Assembly: GCF_018873765.1 (NCBI RefSeq)
Contig: NC_057923.1
Location: forward strand, 7,886,413-7,950,412
Length of the DNA stretch: 64,000 bases
Direction: 5' to 3'
Origin: Telopea speciosissima
Taxonomy: Eukaryota > Streptophyta > Magnoliopsida > Proteales > Proteaceae
Under the pieces are notes generated by a model, which worked only from the letters and a program-made list of their open reading frames with translations, was not told the DNA's origin and did no database searches. The position numbers were made by a program, and so were the translations under genes. Positions 22,431-32,623 of the stretch are shown one piece after another. Position 1 is the first letter of the stretch. Each line of letters opens with the position of its first letter.

Positions 22431-25400
22431 TCAGTTATATATATACTTCAGACATGGTATCCCAGGAACAACTTGATCTTGAGATCTTCCATAAGCATTC
22501 CGACAATAAGCTGATGTCTTCTCACCTTTTTTAGTTTTTGGAATGTTTATGTCGTTCACAAAAATGTCTCTGCAAGGAACTGCATCACTGCAATCAAATT
22601 TTATTGCTATTGGTCTATCTGAAGTCCCATATATGTGATTGTATGTGACATTGCTAATTTCCACAGCCGAAATTGTCTGAAAGAAGTTTCAAATCCCCAA
22701 GAAATAAAAATATCAAAAGATGATATATCCATGACAAAAAGCTATAAAAAATTAAGTGAAATTGAAGATCTAGATTATGGTCACTGACCTCATCTGAATT
22801 TTGACAGGAATCTTTAACATGGCCGTCACAATAGCGTTGATCAATGATAATGGGGTAAACGCAATCATGAGATTGAATTTTCTCAAACACAATATTTCTA
22901 GCATAACCTTTTCCTCCCTAATTAATTTGACAAGAAAAGATCATTAGTTTAGTTAGTGTGATCATCCTCTTTGTTGTTGTGTATTAAATGGTTAGCAAAT
23001 ATTACATAAAATCTACAAAATCGTTGTGTTATTCAAGTTATCAGTTTCCAAATCCACAAAAAAAAGGTTCAAAGTTTTCATTTAAGAAGAATGACGAGAA
23101 ATGAAGATAAGATTACCTGCCAGGTCTTAATCCTAACTCCATTTGAAGTCCCTGAAAACTCGACATCGCTTACGTGAATATATTCTACCATCACAATCTT
23201 TCCACCTCTACCCAGGCTTCCAATACTATTACATCAAAATCAAGACAAAAATTATCATCATAATATATTTAATGTTGGGGTTCCACGCGGTAAATAGAAG
23301 TAATAATCCCACATTAGATGTGAAGACACTTATAGGTACTTGGGCATCCTCTCCTAACAGCTAGCTTTTAAGAATGAAACAACAACAACAGAGAAGGGGG
23401 AGGGGGCAACTTTGTTTAATGAAGAGCGAGTCCTTGTGGAAATGTCCATATAGCAAGTGAGGATTTTATAAGTAAATAGAGAAAATTTTAGATGCAGCCA
23501 ATGAAAATATTCTTACCATGTCTCCTTGAGTTAAGAATCCTAAGAGGGTTTATACACACATACACACACACAGAGGGAAAGAGAGATTACCTAATTCCAT
23601 GACCCGGCCCACATGAGATTCTGCTAATGTTGATATAGGATGAACTTTCCCCAATAGAAATACAATCATCACCTGGATTTCAAGTAAATAAATTCATATT
23701 CTATGATATGCAACTAAAACCATTCCTTAGTCTCAAAAATTAATTACAAGTACTGAACTCATTTTAGATTATGACTTCATGCATTTCAAGATAAAAGAGT
23801 TTCGCAATACCTGTGCCGATATTACTATCATGTACAAAGACATTCTGGGAGTATTGAATGTGTATACCATCAGTGTTAGGACTTGTCTTAGGAGCAAAGA
23901 TGTTGACATTGGAAGTATAAATCCATGTTGAGGCTTGAATGAAGATATGCATATTAGGGCCGTTCACAATATTTATGTTACTGATGTGCACATTGGAGCA
24001 ATGTCTAAGTATGAGCATCTGTTCATCCATATAGAACATATATTCAAAATCAATTGCAATCCCAATCACATATTTTAGTAGTAGCGGTTTCACTGTTCAC
24101 TAACATTATTTTGTGTTTCTATATGCACAATGCACTAATTAGACAACCACTTTGCCCCAAATCAACCTAATGAAGACAAACCCTAATACTTGCTTTTGTA
24201 AATTTAGAAAACAATATGATAAGGAGAAAGTTTTCCTTCAACACATGGTGAAGGTTCATCACACCATCCTAGGGTTCACGAACCCCTATAGGGTTTTAGT
24301 ATGTTCCCCAAAATACCCTTTTCTGCATTCAAAGCCCCACGGTGAATGGATTAGAACCCATTCACCGTGCCTTAATGAAAACTCGGTCTATATGATAAAA
24401 TCATGGAAAAAGGTCTCTAGTGTATGTACAAACTAGGTAAAAGATATGCAGTTTGCACACACTTACTGTCCTGTGGCTGGTTAGATGAAAATGAAAATTT
24501 ATGGATGGTTATAACCCAAGGTCCTTCACTAATATGTCAAATTTTGGTCTAATAAAAAATTTTCAAGTGGCAAATAAAGCATTGAAAAGTTCAAACTATA
24601 AAGAAGATGCATGGACTATCAAGAGAGTGCATGGAAATATGTATGAGGGTGGATGATTGAATTTGAATATAAATCTTGAGGTGTGTGGACATAGGGTTCT
24701 CTGAGCAAGTAGGGTACTCTACACCCTTTCACATTCTTTTTTTAAATCATTGTTTCTCTTTTAAAAAATCAATAAATAATATAGTGAGAAGGCACAATGC
24801 ACACCTCAGGCTCAGAGAGCCTTTTCCTTTTTCTATACATCAAATGGTCAAAGTTCTCTACCAAAAAAAGTTAATACTATCACATCATCCGTCCATATAG
24901 CACAATTAGGTAGCATACGAGGAAACCTTTTACGTAAATAAAAATAGGGTATACAACCAATGAGAAAGTATATATAGTGTATTGGACAATGGTTAGGGGC
25001 TTAGGGCCATCAGATCACGACTCATGACACAAGATCATTTGATTTAATTTCAACATGTTTCCACAACGTCCGCTTAAAAATGAAACTGCATGCCCTCACC
25101 CAAAACACTGTAGCCCCTATAGAAAATGTCCTAAATACCCCCCTATTGGACAGTTTTCCTTTTCTACCCCCCTTTAAACCAAAACTACAGACGGGTGTCG
25201 AGAGAACCTACTCCCTAGTAATAAAATTAACAACTAATTTTATAGAGATATTGCACATACAATGAATAACCCATATAGCATATGTTTGTAAAAAAATTTA
25301 AATAGAGTATCAACTCACCATTGGTAATCGGCCACAAGTACTCTGAAAGGAAAAAACAGAAGGAAAAAAAAAAAGTGAAAGAGTGAGATTAGAGATTAAG

Positions 25401-28400
25401 GGCATAAACAAAGAATGTATTGAAATAATTAATAACTCTAAGAAGGGTCCTTCTATATGTCAATATGGAGAGTGAAGTAGTTCACTTCACTATTTTGAAT
25501 CACCCATGATTTATGAGCATTTTAGTAAACTTATCGTAATAACATACATCATACTCCCATTTCTATGTAATATTATTGCTTTTGTCTCACTCCAATTAGC
25601 TCTATTCGAGGTCATACTTGATACAAGGCCTAATCTATGTATTGTCTTTCCTCACCACTTCTCCTAAGGTCATTTTAGATTTTTAGGTCAAACAGAGAAT
25701 CAAATAATCCAGTAAAATCAAATTTGATGTGCATAAAACACTGGTCGAATAGTTAATTTAGATAGGTAAACAGTCCTGAATTCGATGAACAGGTAAGATG
25801 AAAGGAGATGTAATCGGGAATTCCACCTGATTTACCTGCTGAATCCATAGAAGAAAAACATGCTACTGAATCCCACAACAGTAGCACTTCTGAATCCTCA
25901 GGCTCCTGCCATTGCAGGGTCTAGGGAGGGTCATAATGTACACAGCCTTACCCCCACTTTACGGAGAGGTTGTTTCCTGACTCGAACCCAAGACCACTAG
26001 GTTGCAATGAAGCAACCTTACTGTTGCGCCAAGGTCTGCCCTATTGGGTAGGGCATAGCCCTTACATATATTTTAATAAAAGACTTGAAACATAACTCAA
26101 ACTAAGCCTAAAACTCCTCCAAACAATAGCATTCTTTGGACTTTGGAGGTGGTCTTAACTGAGTACTACTCTGCATAAAATAAGAAAGAAACTTCAACTA
26201 GGCTGGACTCATAGAGTCCTAGTCTAGCCTAACTAATATGCTAAATAAAAAATAAAATAAAGAGTTAAAACTCTTAAACAGATCCCACGAATTCTGGTTT
26301 CTAGAAGAACCAGAACTGAAACATTATTAGGAGCAGGTTCAGTTTGAACCAAAAAGCTGCTTCATACTTCATAGTTGAACCAGACCATACTGGCCTGTTT
26401 TCCCCTCTTTCTTCTGCTGGATTAGTTGAAATTTTGCATCAGTACTACGATAAGTTAAATGATATTTTGATATGATTCTACCAAGAGTGCTTTGATACAT
26501 AATTGTGAAGGCAATGCCCAGGCGTCCAGTCGCCTTGGTCTCCTAGGCAGAGATGTGAAATTACTATATCTACCCTCAAAATATTGAATAAAATGAATGA
26601 AAAACATGGATAAAAAAGTCATTGAAGCAATCCCCTTCACTCTCTATTGTGCCACAGAAGATTACCCTTCTAAGAATATCGTTACTATCGTCTATTAATA
26701 TTTGAATAGAAAAAGAGAATGTTAGTAATACTCTTACAGTTTTGTGGCATGAAAGATCCCACCAGTTGTGACCCTGACCATCGATGGTGAAATTCCCTTC
26801 GCCGCCATTGATGTAAAGGTTATTCACATGTTCAAAAGTAAGCCATGAAGGACAATTGTAAGTACCTTCTTGATAATCACATTGCCATTCTGATGTATCA
26901 CTTGGTGCCAACATATTTCCCAGTACCTGTCCAATACAAAAAATAATAATAATAATAATAATAATAAGAGAAAATTACACTATCATCTCTTGAGGTTTGT
27001 ACTAAACACAAAACGACCCCTTGTGTTTCTAAATTATACAGCCACACCCCTTGAGTTTAAGTCAGCTATTATAGTTAGCCTCATTCCGTTACTTAGCTAT
27101 TACGGTGTTGGTTAAGTTTGCCTTCAAATAACTAATATACCCCTTCTAGGGTGTAAGCTTACCATTTTACCCAAAGGGCATCCCTAACTTCCCACCCCCT
27201 TGTTACTCGAATCATAAAGAGGGTTTAGGGTTCTGGTTGGGTTCATCGCTACCAATCGTTTCAATCAATCTTCATTCTCTCACTTTATCTCTCGCCCTCT
27301 CTCTTGTTACTACTAAGTTTCCATCTCTTCTCACTCTATTCCAAAATCCTAGTAACCTGAAGTGGGTCGTACGTGTTTAGGGATTGAAATCTGCCGGAAA
27401 CATGAGGAGCAGCCCTAATAGTCGCATTCTGAGGAGCAGAGACGGTGGCGCAGATTTGTGTTGCAGTGATGACATTCTAACAAAGATTCTAATTCTCTTG
27501 CCTCTCAAATCGGTCATCAGATGCAAGTGTGTATCAAAGAGGTGGCACTACCTTATCTCCCACCCTTTTTTCGTCAATGCTGCCTTGTTACAAGCATATT
27601 CAGGTCCCGTGATAGTTACCGTTTCCATCTGAGAATTGCAAATGAAAATTTGTACTTTTTAGCCAATTTTCCTGATGTAAATAAAAATTCTGTTTTCTCC
27701 AGACTCTTTGGGTTTTCAATCTGTAACGGAGTCTCTCTCGCGACTCTGTTATTTCTCTGCAATTCCTTTCCCTACATGAAAAGGAAGATGAATATGCAGA
27801 ATTTTGATTTTGGTTTCTCATTAGATCCCTGTTTCGAGTTTATGGAGATAAAAGTGTTGAGGTATGGATGCTTTAAGTACGGGTTGAAGATATTGACTTG
27901 TGTTCATAGAAGTTCAGTGAACGTAAGTGTGGAGAAGTCTCAGGTAGAGTTCTTGAGCACGCAACAGAGGTGTTGGAGATAGAATGGGTTATCTCAAAGA
28001 GGTTGAGATGGACTTGGATTTTGTCCGCCATTCTTATCCTTATCAAGAAGAAAGGTTTAGAGAGGAAAGAGGATGAAAAGCATTCATCTGAATGTGCTTG
28101 TGAAAGATGAATAGAATGAAACAGAAACAAGATCAAGAAGAAGAAAGGGTTAGAGAGGAAAGTGGATGAAGAGCTGAGCCGCCTTAGAGGATTTGAATTG
28201 CACGCCAGTTTAATTCCCAAGAGCTATAATGACAAAGGTGCCCTCTGAGGGCAAGATCATAATTAAAGACTACTCGCTCAAGGTACAATGGAGAACGCAT
28301 CATTGTTGGCTTGGACTGCGATTGGAAGCCACCCGAGTGGATCGTGATCGTCTATGGCGCCTTGCCCGTAGCAGCTTGTGCGGTCCAGGCATATCACCGC

Positions 28401-29125
28401 AGGCATTGTCTGCCTTACCCCTGCTCGAGGGCCTTGTCTGAATAAGGGTAAGGTGGACATTGCGCACCTTACCTGAGTATGGTTGCATCGATACTCATGT
28501 CTCTTATAGAATTGGTCACAAGTTAGTCATGGCTAATACTTTTTCTTAATTTGTGGTTTAGTCATTAGTATGATGACGGCTTGTTGCTCTTGAAAAGTTT
28601 TCTTGTTACTCTTCTATAATTTTATTTTTCAGATATATGGAAGGATTCTCTCTCTCTCTCCCAAAAAAATAAAAAATAATAATAATGAAGATCGAATGAT
28701 CGAAATTACCTCGATAGTAACATTATTTGATATGCAAGGACCTTCAAGAACAACTGGATGTAGCAAAAACGTCTTGTCACTGGGAACTTGTAAGGTCGGA
28801 TAAGGAAGTGAAGAGTTACAGACTTGATTCCAAGCATCTTGAAAGGCCTATTAATTAATTCCAATCAATAAATTATTTTGATCAGTCAATCCAGCCATGA
28901 ACATAGTACGTAGTACTGCTCGATTAAGTAAAAAATATAATATATAATTACCTGAGTATCATCAGTAATTCCATCTCCTACAGCTCCATGATTAAGCAAA
29001 TTAAAAACATGATTATCACCTTGTTGTGACTGACGATCAAGTAGGAGACGGGGTTGAACTGATGCAAGATGTGTAGTACCGAAAAGAAAAAAAATGATGA
29101 CAATAGAGAACATAGAAACCTCCAT
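22431..29125 (-). CDS. Polygalacturonase (pectinase, GH28), nine exons, complete
   Basis: Exons (minus strand): 28952-29125, 28710-28847, 26738-26926, 25319-25342, 23811-24018, 23591-23672, 23117-23225, 22789-22917, 22431-22676. All joins are GT-AG and the total is 1299 nt, or 432 aa plus stop. The start at 29125 gives a hydrophobic signal peptide ([20 protein letters not shown]); an in-frame ATG 18 bases upstream is an alternative. GH28 motifs are all present: [12 protein letters not shown] (formed across the exon 5/6 join), CGPGHGI and RIKTWQ. The enzyme hydrolyses alpha-1,4-galacturonan in cell-wall pectin and would be secreted. Length is normal for the family. Exon 4 is only 24 nt (S-T-C-G-R-L-P-M). 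Intron 2 holds an F-box pseudogene, and intron 3 a SINE-bearing repeat. No disabling change is seen, so it is probably functional. Confidence 0.9.
23270..23385. mobile_element. LTR-like scrap inside polygalacturonase intron 6
   Basis: Contains TGTTGGGG... and the phrase CCCACATTAGATGTGAAGAC followed by CTTATAGGTACTTGGGCATC, wording typical of plant LTR sequences. It is too short to assign to a family and sits wholly in the intron. Confidence 0.35.
24019..25318. other. Polygalacturonase intron 4, nothing further recognised
   Basis: About 1.3 kb of AT-rich intron. Short open frames (for example 24152-24436 plus) have no family. No transposon ends were identified with confidence. Confidence 0.5.
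25590..26545 (-). repeat. Composite dispersed repeat, copy 1 (polygalacturonase intron 3)
   Basis: This copy begins with an antisense LINE 3' tail (GCTCTATTCGAGGTCATACT at about 25600), carries a SINE at 25896-26041, then a shared body of roughly 500 bases (for example AGACTTGAAACATAACTCAA, TAAAACTCCTCCAAACAATA, CCACGAATTCTGGTTTCTAG) and ends with text ending CCTTGGTCTCCTAGGC. The same order recurs at 40600-41345. Copy 1 has about 250 extra bases between the LINE tail and the SINE. Confidence 0.8.
25896..26041 (-). mobile_element. Au-type SINE, copy 1
   Basis: The reverse complement reads as a tRNA-derived SINE: a head with AACAGTAAGGTTGCTTCATT, a B-box-like GGGTTCGAGT region, AACAACCTCTCCGTAAAGTG, GGGTAAGGCTGTGTACATTA and a tail near GGCAGGAGCCTGAGG. 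These blocks and their order match the Au SINE family of flowering plants. It lies in intron 3 of the polygalacturonase gene within the composite repeat. Confidence 0.8.
26967..27160 (+). repeat. Mutator-type terminal repeat-like sequence, one side only
   Basis: Begins GAGAAAATTACACTATCATC, then CTCTTGAGGTTTGTACTAAA, and includes CCTCATTCCGTTACTTAGC and a 'ttaccattttaccc' block. The wording and order are like the Pack-MULE end at 5864 (gaggtttg, then attccgttac). No matching inverted end was found before 28700, so either the right end is lost or it has diverged. It lies directly upstream of the F-box pseudogene. Confidence 0.5.
27402..27982 (+). pseudogene. F-box gene fragment inside polygalacturonase intron 2
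   Basis: The ATG at 27402 opens a frame whose residues 22-60 form an F-box: [20 protein letters not shown] then [18 protein letters not shown] and VNAALLQ. The frame stops at 27630; a different frame then continues ([20 protein letters not shown]), so there is a frameshift. Later text to 27982 is weakly coding-like and is cut by further stops. Normal F-box proteins run 350-400 aa and act as substrate receptors in SCF ubiquitin ligases; this one lacks an intact substrate domain. It lies antisense to the host gene and next to a Mutator-like end, so it is probably transposon cargo. Confidence 0.75.
27983..28700. other. Rest of the insert in polygalacturonase intron 2
   Basis: AG-rich text (28000-28200) passing into a GC-richer stretch (28280-28480) with no protein family on either strand. 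The normal intron sequence may resume near 28600. No inverted end matching 26967 was found. Confidence 0.35.
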
Positions 29126-29143
29126 GATTAACAAACTCCACAA

Positions 29144-29366
29144 ACAAAAAAATAAAATTTTGTGATTGAATGGAATGGGATCTCTATTTGTTTTTCAAGA
29201 CAATTAATAGTGGAATAATTATACCAGTGCACAAGCGAACTTTAACCGGATGCTGCACAGTGTTTCAAATAGTAGTGGCTTAGATTAAACTGTATGTTAA
29301 TTCTTATCTACTTTTTTTCTTTTGGGTAAGTAATTCTTACCTAATTAAGAAATTATTAAGAAAGAA
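29144..29366. promoter_or_regulatory. Upstream region of polygalacturonase
   Basis: AT-rich sequence directly upstream of the polygalacturonase start on the minus strand. Reading the minus strand, a TATA-like word (GGTATAATTATT) occurs at about 29217-29226, some 90-100 bases before the start codon. This is a weak motif in AT-rich DNA. Confidence 0.3.
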
Positions 29367-29520
29367 GAGTTTTAATTGGATTCGTAATTCTGGGTATTCA
29401 AAAGCTAATGGAATTACAGAGTTTAATTGGATTTGTAATTCTGGGTATTCAAAAGCTAATAGAATTAGAGAGTTTAATTGTATTTGTAATTCTGGGTATT
29501 CAAAAGCTTATGGAATTAGA
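29367..29520. repeat. 51-bp tandem repeat, three copies
   Basis: Three head-to-tail copies start at 29367, 29419 and 29470, each reading GAGTTTAATTGGATTTGTAA and then TTCTGGGTATTCAAAAGCT, with a few substitutions. The first copy has one extra T. No coding function. Confidence 0.9.
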
Positions 29521-29739
29521 CAGTAAGAAGGTAAAAAAAAAAGACGGATGGAATGGGACACCCGCCTGGGAGGCATCCAAGGGCTGGGGGCTGGGTTGTG
29601 CCGCATTTCTATTTTTTTTAATGAAATAATTAGTACTTCTATGGTGGCAAACTCTAAAACAGAAGTGCTTAATTATTTTTGAGTTCTTTCATGGAGGTTT
29701 GAAGTTGAGAAGATGCACTACTAATTTTATTGTTGGTAC

Positions 29740-29985
29740 CATGGTTGTGATTTCAGTATCGATTGGATCTGATTAGGATTGGATCGGTCGATACAGATTG
29801 GGATCGCCCAAATTCGGGCAAATATGATACTTTTGTCCCTGTTTTTTTATAATTTTTTTTTTTTACATTTTTACCCCTATCTGTATAGTTAGATCGGATC
29901 GATATCGGGATTGGTCTTGGTCGATACCGATCCAATCCGACCAAAATCGACCGATCCGATCCGATAACTCAAACCATGGCTGGTA
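29740..29985. mobile_element. Inverted-repeat (fold-back) element rich in GGATCGGAT words
   Basis: The left side has ACCATGGTTGTGA, then ATCGATTGGATCTGATTAGG and GATCGGTCGATAC; the reverse complement of the right side has ACCATGGTTTGAG, then TTATCGGATCGGATCGGTCG and GATCGGTATCGACC. A T-rich centre separates the arms. This is the layout of a small non-autonomous element. Similar GAATCGG wording recurs near 31210-31300. Confidence 0.6.
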
Positions 29986-29999
29986 CTCGATTATTCATT

Positions 30000-31028
30000 G
30001 ATGAACTTAAAAAATAAAAGAAACCGAGAGAGAGAGAGATTTTATTCTTTGATGATCCAATTTGATAATTCATCAAAGGTTGAACGTTTTAATTTTTGCC
30101 GGTTGATGAATCCATTCTGGATGTGGTGCTATTGTCTGTTATTATATCTAGTTTATGTAGTAAGTTGCTGCAAGCCGTACTATTTTTGAGATTGTTATTA
30201 TCATCGTATCCTGTTGAGGTCTGCCATTATCATTCTTTATGTGTCACACACTCACACCTTGTGTGAGGAGGTGACCGGGTGACTGGTTGAAGACAGAACA
30301 CAGAGGAGTTTTATTTTTATGTATATTTTTGTCTTCAATTTTTTCATGTATATGTTTACTCTAGGGTTTGGATACATATCATGTATTAGGGATTTTCATT
30401 GTAAACTTTGTTGTGTGGGTGCGTCACAAGTATGGTTCGGGTTGTAGTTCCATGTTGTGTTGAATTTTGTAAGGGGGATATGCTCTCGTGTAGTGAGTAC
30501 TACACAAATTTAGGGCCAGGTGCTCCTATGTCATGGGTGCGATATTGGGGGGCGTCGAGCTCCTCTCCAGGAAACCTAACACCTGGTGTGTCGCACATAT
30601 TCCGATGACTGACTGGTGTGTGCTGGGATGTGTGTGGTACAGCCCAGTCGTTGGGCGCTGGGTTCCTTGGAGGGGAGCAGGATCCTATTGTGGGTTGGAC
30701 TCAAGAACGTCCATGATTGTCTTATCGATCTCTTGGAGCTTCCCCAAATTCAAGGTTCTCTTCGTCATCGATCTGACTGGGTTGAGAAGCTCCTAGAAGA
30801 CTTCCTCCGCTTTGTCGATGTCTATGGTATCTTCTGAGTTGCACTTGTGGCTCTCAAAGTGGAATAGTTGGCCGCACAGATGGCTATTAGGACGAGAGAT
30901 GAATCCAAGATGGCATTTCACATTTAACATCGTCAACCAAAAGGGGGACAGAAGTAATTTTTTACATTGTAGGGGACAAAATTATATTTATCATATAGTA
31001 CAGGGGATGTATGCGTAATTTGCTCGAG
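30000..31028. other. Intergenic, no gene recognised
   Basis: Mixed sequence between polygalacturonase and CLP1. The end (30920-31020) has wording such as GGGGGACAGAAGTAATTTTT and GTAGGGGACAAAATTATATT, resembling the outer parts of Mutator-like ends, but no partner end was found. Open frames are short and family-less. Confidence 0.35.

Positions 31029-31030
<2 letters not shown>

Positions 31031-31070
<40 letters not shown>
31031..31070. repeat. (AG)20 microsatellite
   Basis: Forty bases of uninterrupted AG dinucleotide. Confidence 0.95.
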
Positions 31071-31078
<8 letters not shown>

Positions 31079-31809
31079 CATACTCTGGTCAGATTAAGGT
31101 TAGACTAATGGTGGCTACAGAACCAGCCATTAAGTAAAGGCTCCCAAAAGAATACATGCACACTAACAGGGAGCATATTGAATTGCTTATGCACATGGTT
31201 TGAACCATTGAGGAATCAGAATCAGAATCAGAATCAGAATCGAATCGGTTGCATCGGCAGAATCAACCGAGATAATCCCGATTATGATTCCGGACAAGTT
31301 CTGCAACTCTGTTTTGAATCACCCATGATTTATGCTTGATTTTCATTTTTGGCCATTGTTTTCTTCTATACCTGTTAGTACTATAATAGAAAATCAATGA
31401 AACTTACCTCTTGTTGCAAAATCCCCTAGTCTATAGAATCAACAACTCTAAAGAACCACAGATGGAGAAATCTTAGATTTTTCTCGATTCCAATTTCTAA
31501 GGATCCTGCCAATTCCTATCCGTATCGATGGAGGACGGAGGTCTGTCCCATGTTTAATCTAGGGTTCTTGAACCATGCTTCCACAAGCATGAGTTTGATG
31601 GCTATGAAGCAGGTTTAAGACTTGGGTTTTGCTAAGTTCACGAGAAACTTGACCAACGCCACCCCTAACAACTTCAATACAAAATATGGATGCAATCTTG
31701 AACCTTTGAGAGCCGGTGCAAGGAGTAGTTTTTCATGGTTTTTGCAGTAATATTTATACACAACTACTCGCTTGTTGCTAATGTCTTGCATGAATTAAGG
31801 GAACAAGAA

Positions 31810-31950
31810 CTGTGTGGGAGGGTGGCACACACCAGCACTCCCATGAATCTCTCTCTCTCTTTCCCATATGAAAAGACAACTCCCCCTTGTTTTGAGGAGA
31901 AAGATAGACACATGGGAGTACTGACATAGGCTACTCTCCCAAACAGAAAA
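31810..31950. mobile_element. MITE-like element with about 35-bp inverted ends
   Basis: The left end reads CTGTGTGGGAGGGTGGCACA and then CACCAGCACTCCCATG; the reverse complement of the right end reads CTGTTTGGGAGAGTAGCCTA and then TGTCAGTACTCCCATG. The element is about 141 bases long with a CT-rich and AG-rich centre that also pairs (gaatctctctctc...gaggagaaagatag). No coding capacity; a target duplication is not clear. Confidence 0.7.
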
Positions 31951-32623
31951 CTACTTCCATAATGTCTCTTCATCCTTTTCGGTGATGGAATGACTCTTAA
32001 GTGTGCTTTCCCCAGATTTCCTTTCTTCCTTGAGCGTGATGCTCTGTTACTCATGACGATATTTGGTGCCATACTTCTGCTACTCTTCCCCTCTTTTGTT
32101 ATATAGTCCTTTTTATCTAAATCACAGTTCAATTTCTAATTTCATCTGCAGATTCATCGAGCTCCTGTTGCTCTTAATGAGGTGGTGTCTTCGCTTTTGC
32201 TAAGCTAACCCTTGCTCTGTTTGCAGTCATTGCTCTATAATTAGGGGTTTTCTGCAACGGGGGTTTCAAGGTATTGGTCTCTTAATTTAGAATCCGGTTG
32301 ATGCTCTGTTACCCTCCATTTGCTGAAGTAGTAAATGTGAGTCCTCTACAGCATGTGAATGGAAGGAGATGGGAGGAAACTCCTTTACCATAGAAAGCCT
32401 ACAATATTCAAAGCTTTGAACATACAATCCTAATGTCACAGAATATTGATACACAATTAGAAGGAAATATATTTATCTTACAATCCTAATGCTAGCTGGT
32501 ACTGAAGAATTAACTAAAAACTAATAGTGTTGCCTTGTTCCCACAAAAAAAAAAAAAAAAAAAGGATCACTGTTGCACTTTAATGTCACAACGGAAGTCT
32601 CTGCTTCAATTGTCCCCAAAACA
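31951..32623. other. CLP1 3' flank
   Basis: Sequence downstream of the CLP1 stop codon (minus strand). It probably includes the 3' UTR and polyadenylation region. An A-run at 32546-32564 lies just past the gene. No gene recognised. Confidence 0.4.

Noticed and set aside
31031-31070. Regular repeats that could suggest an array
   Set aside because: A simple AG microsatellite; no spacer/repeat structure. No CRISPR is expected or seen in this plant DNA.
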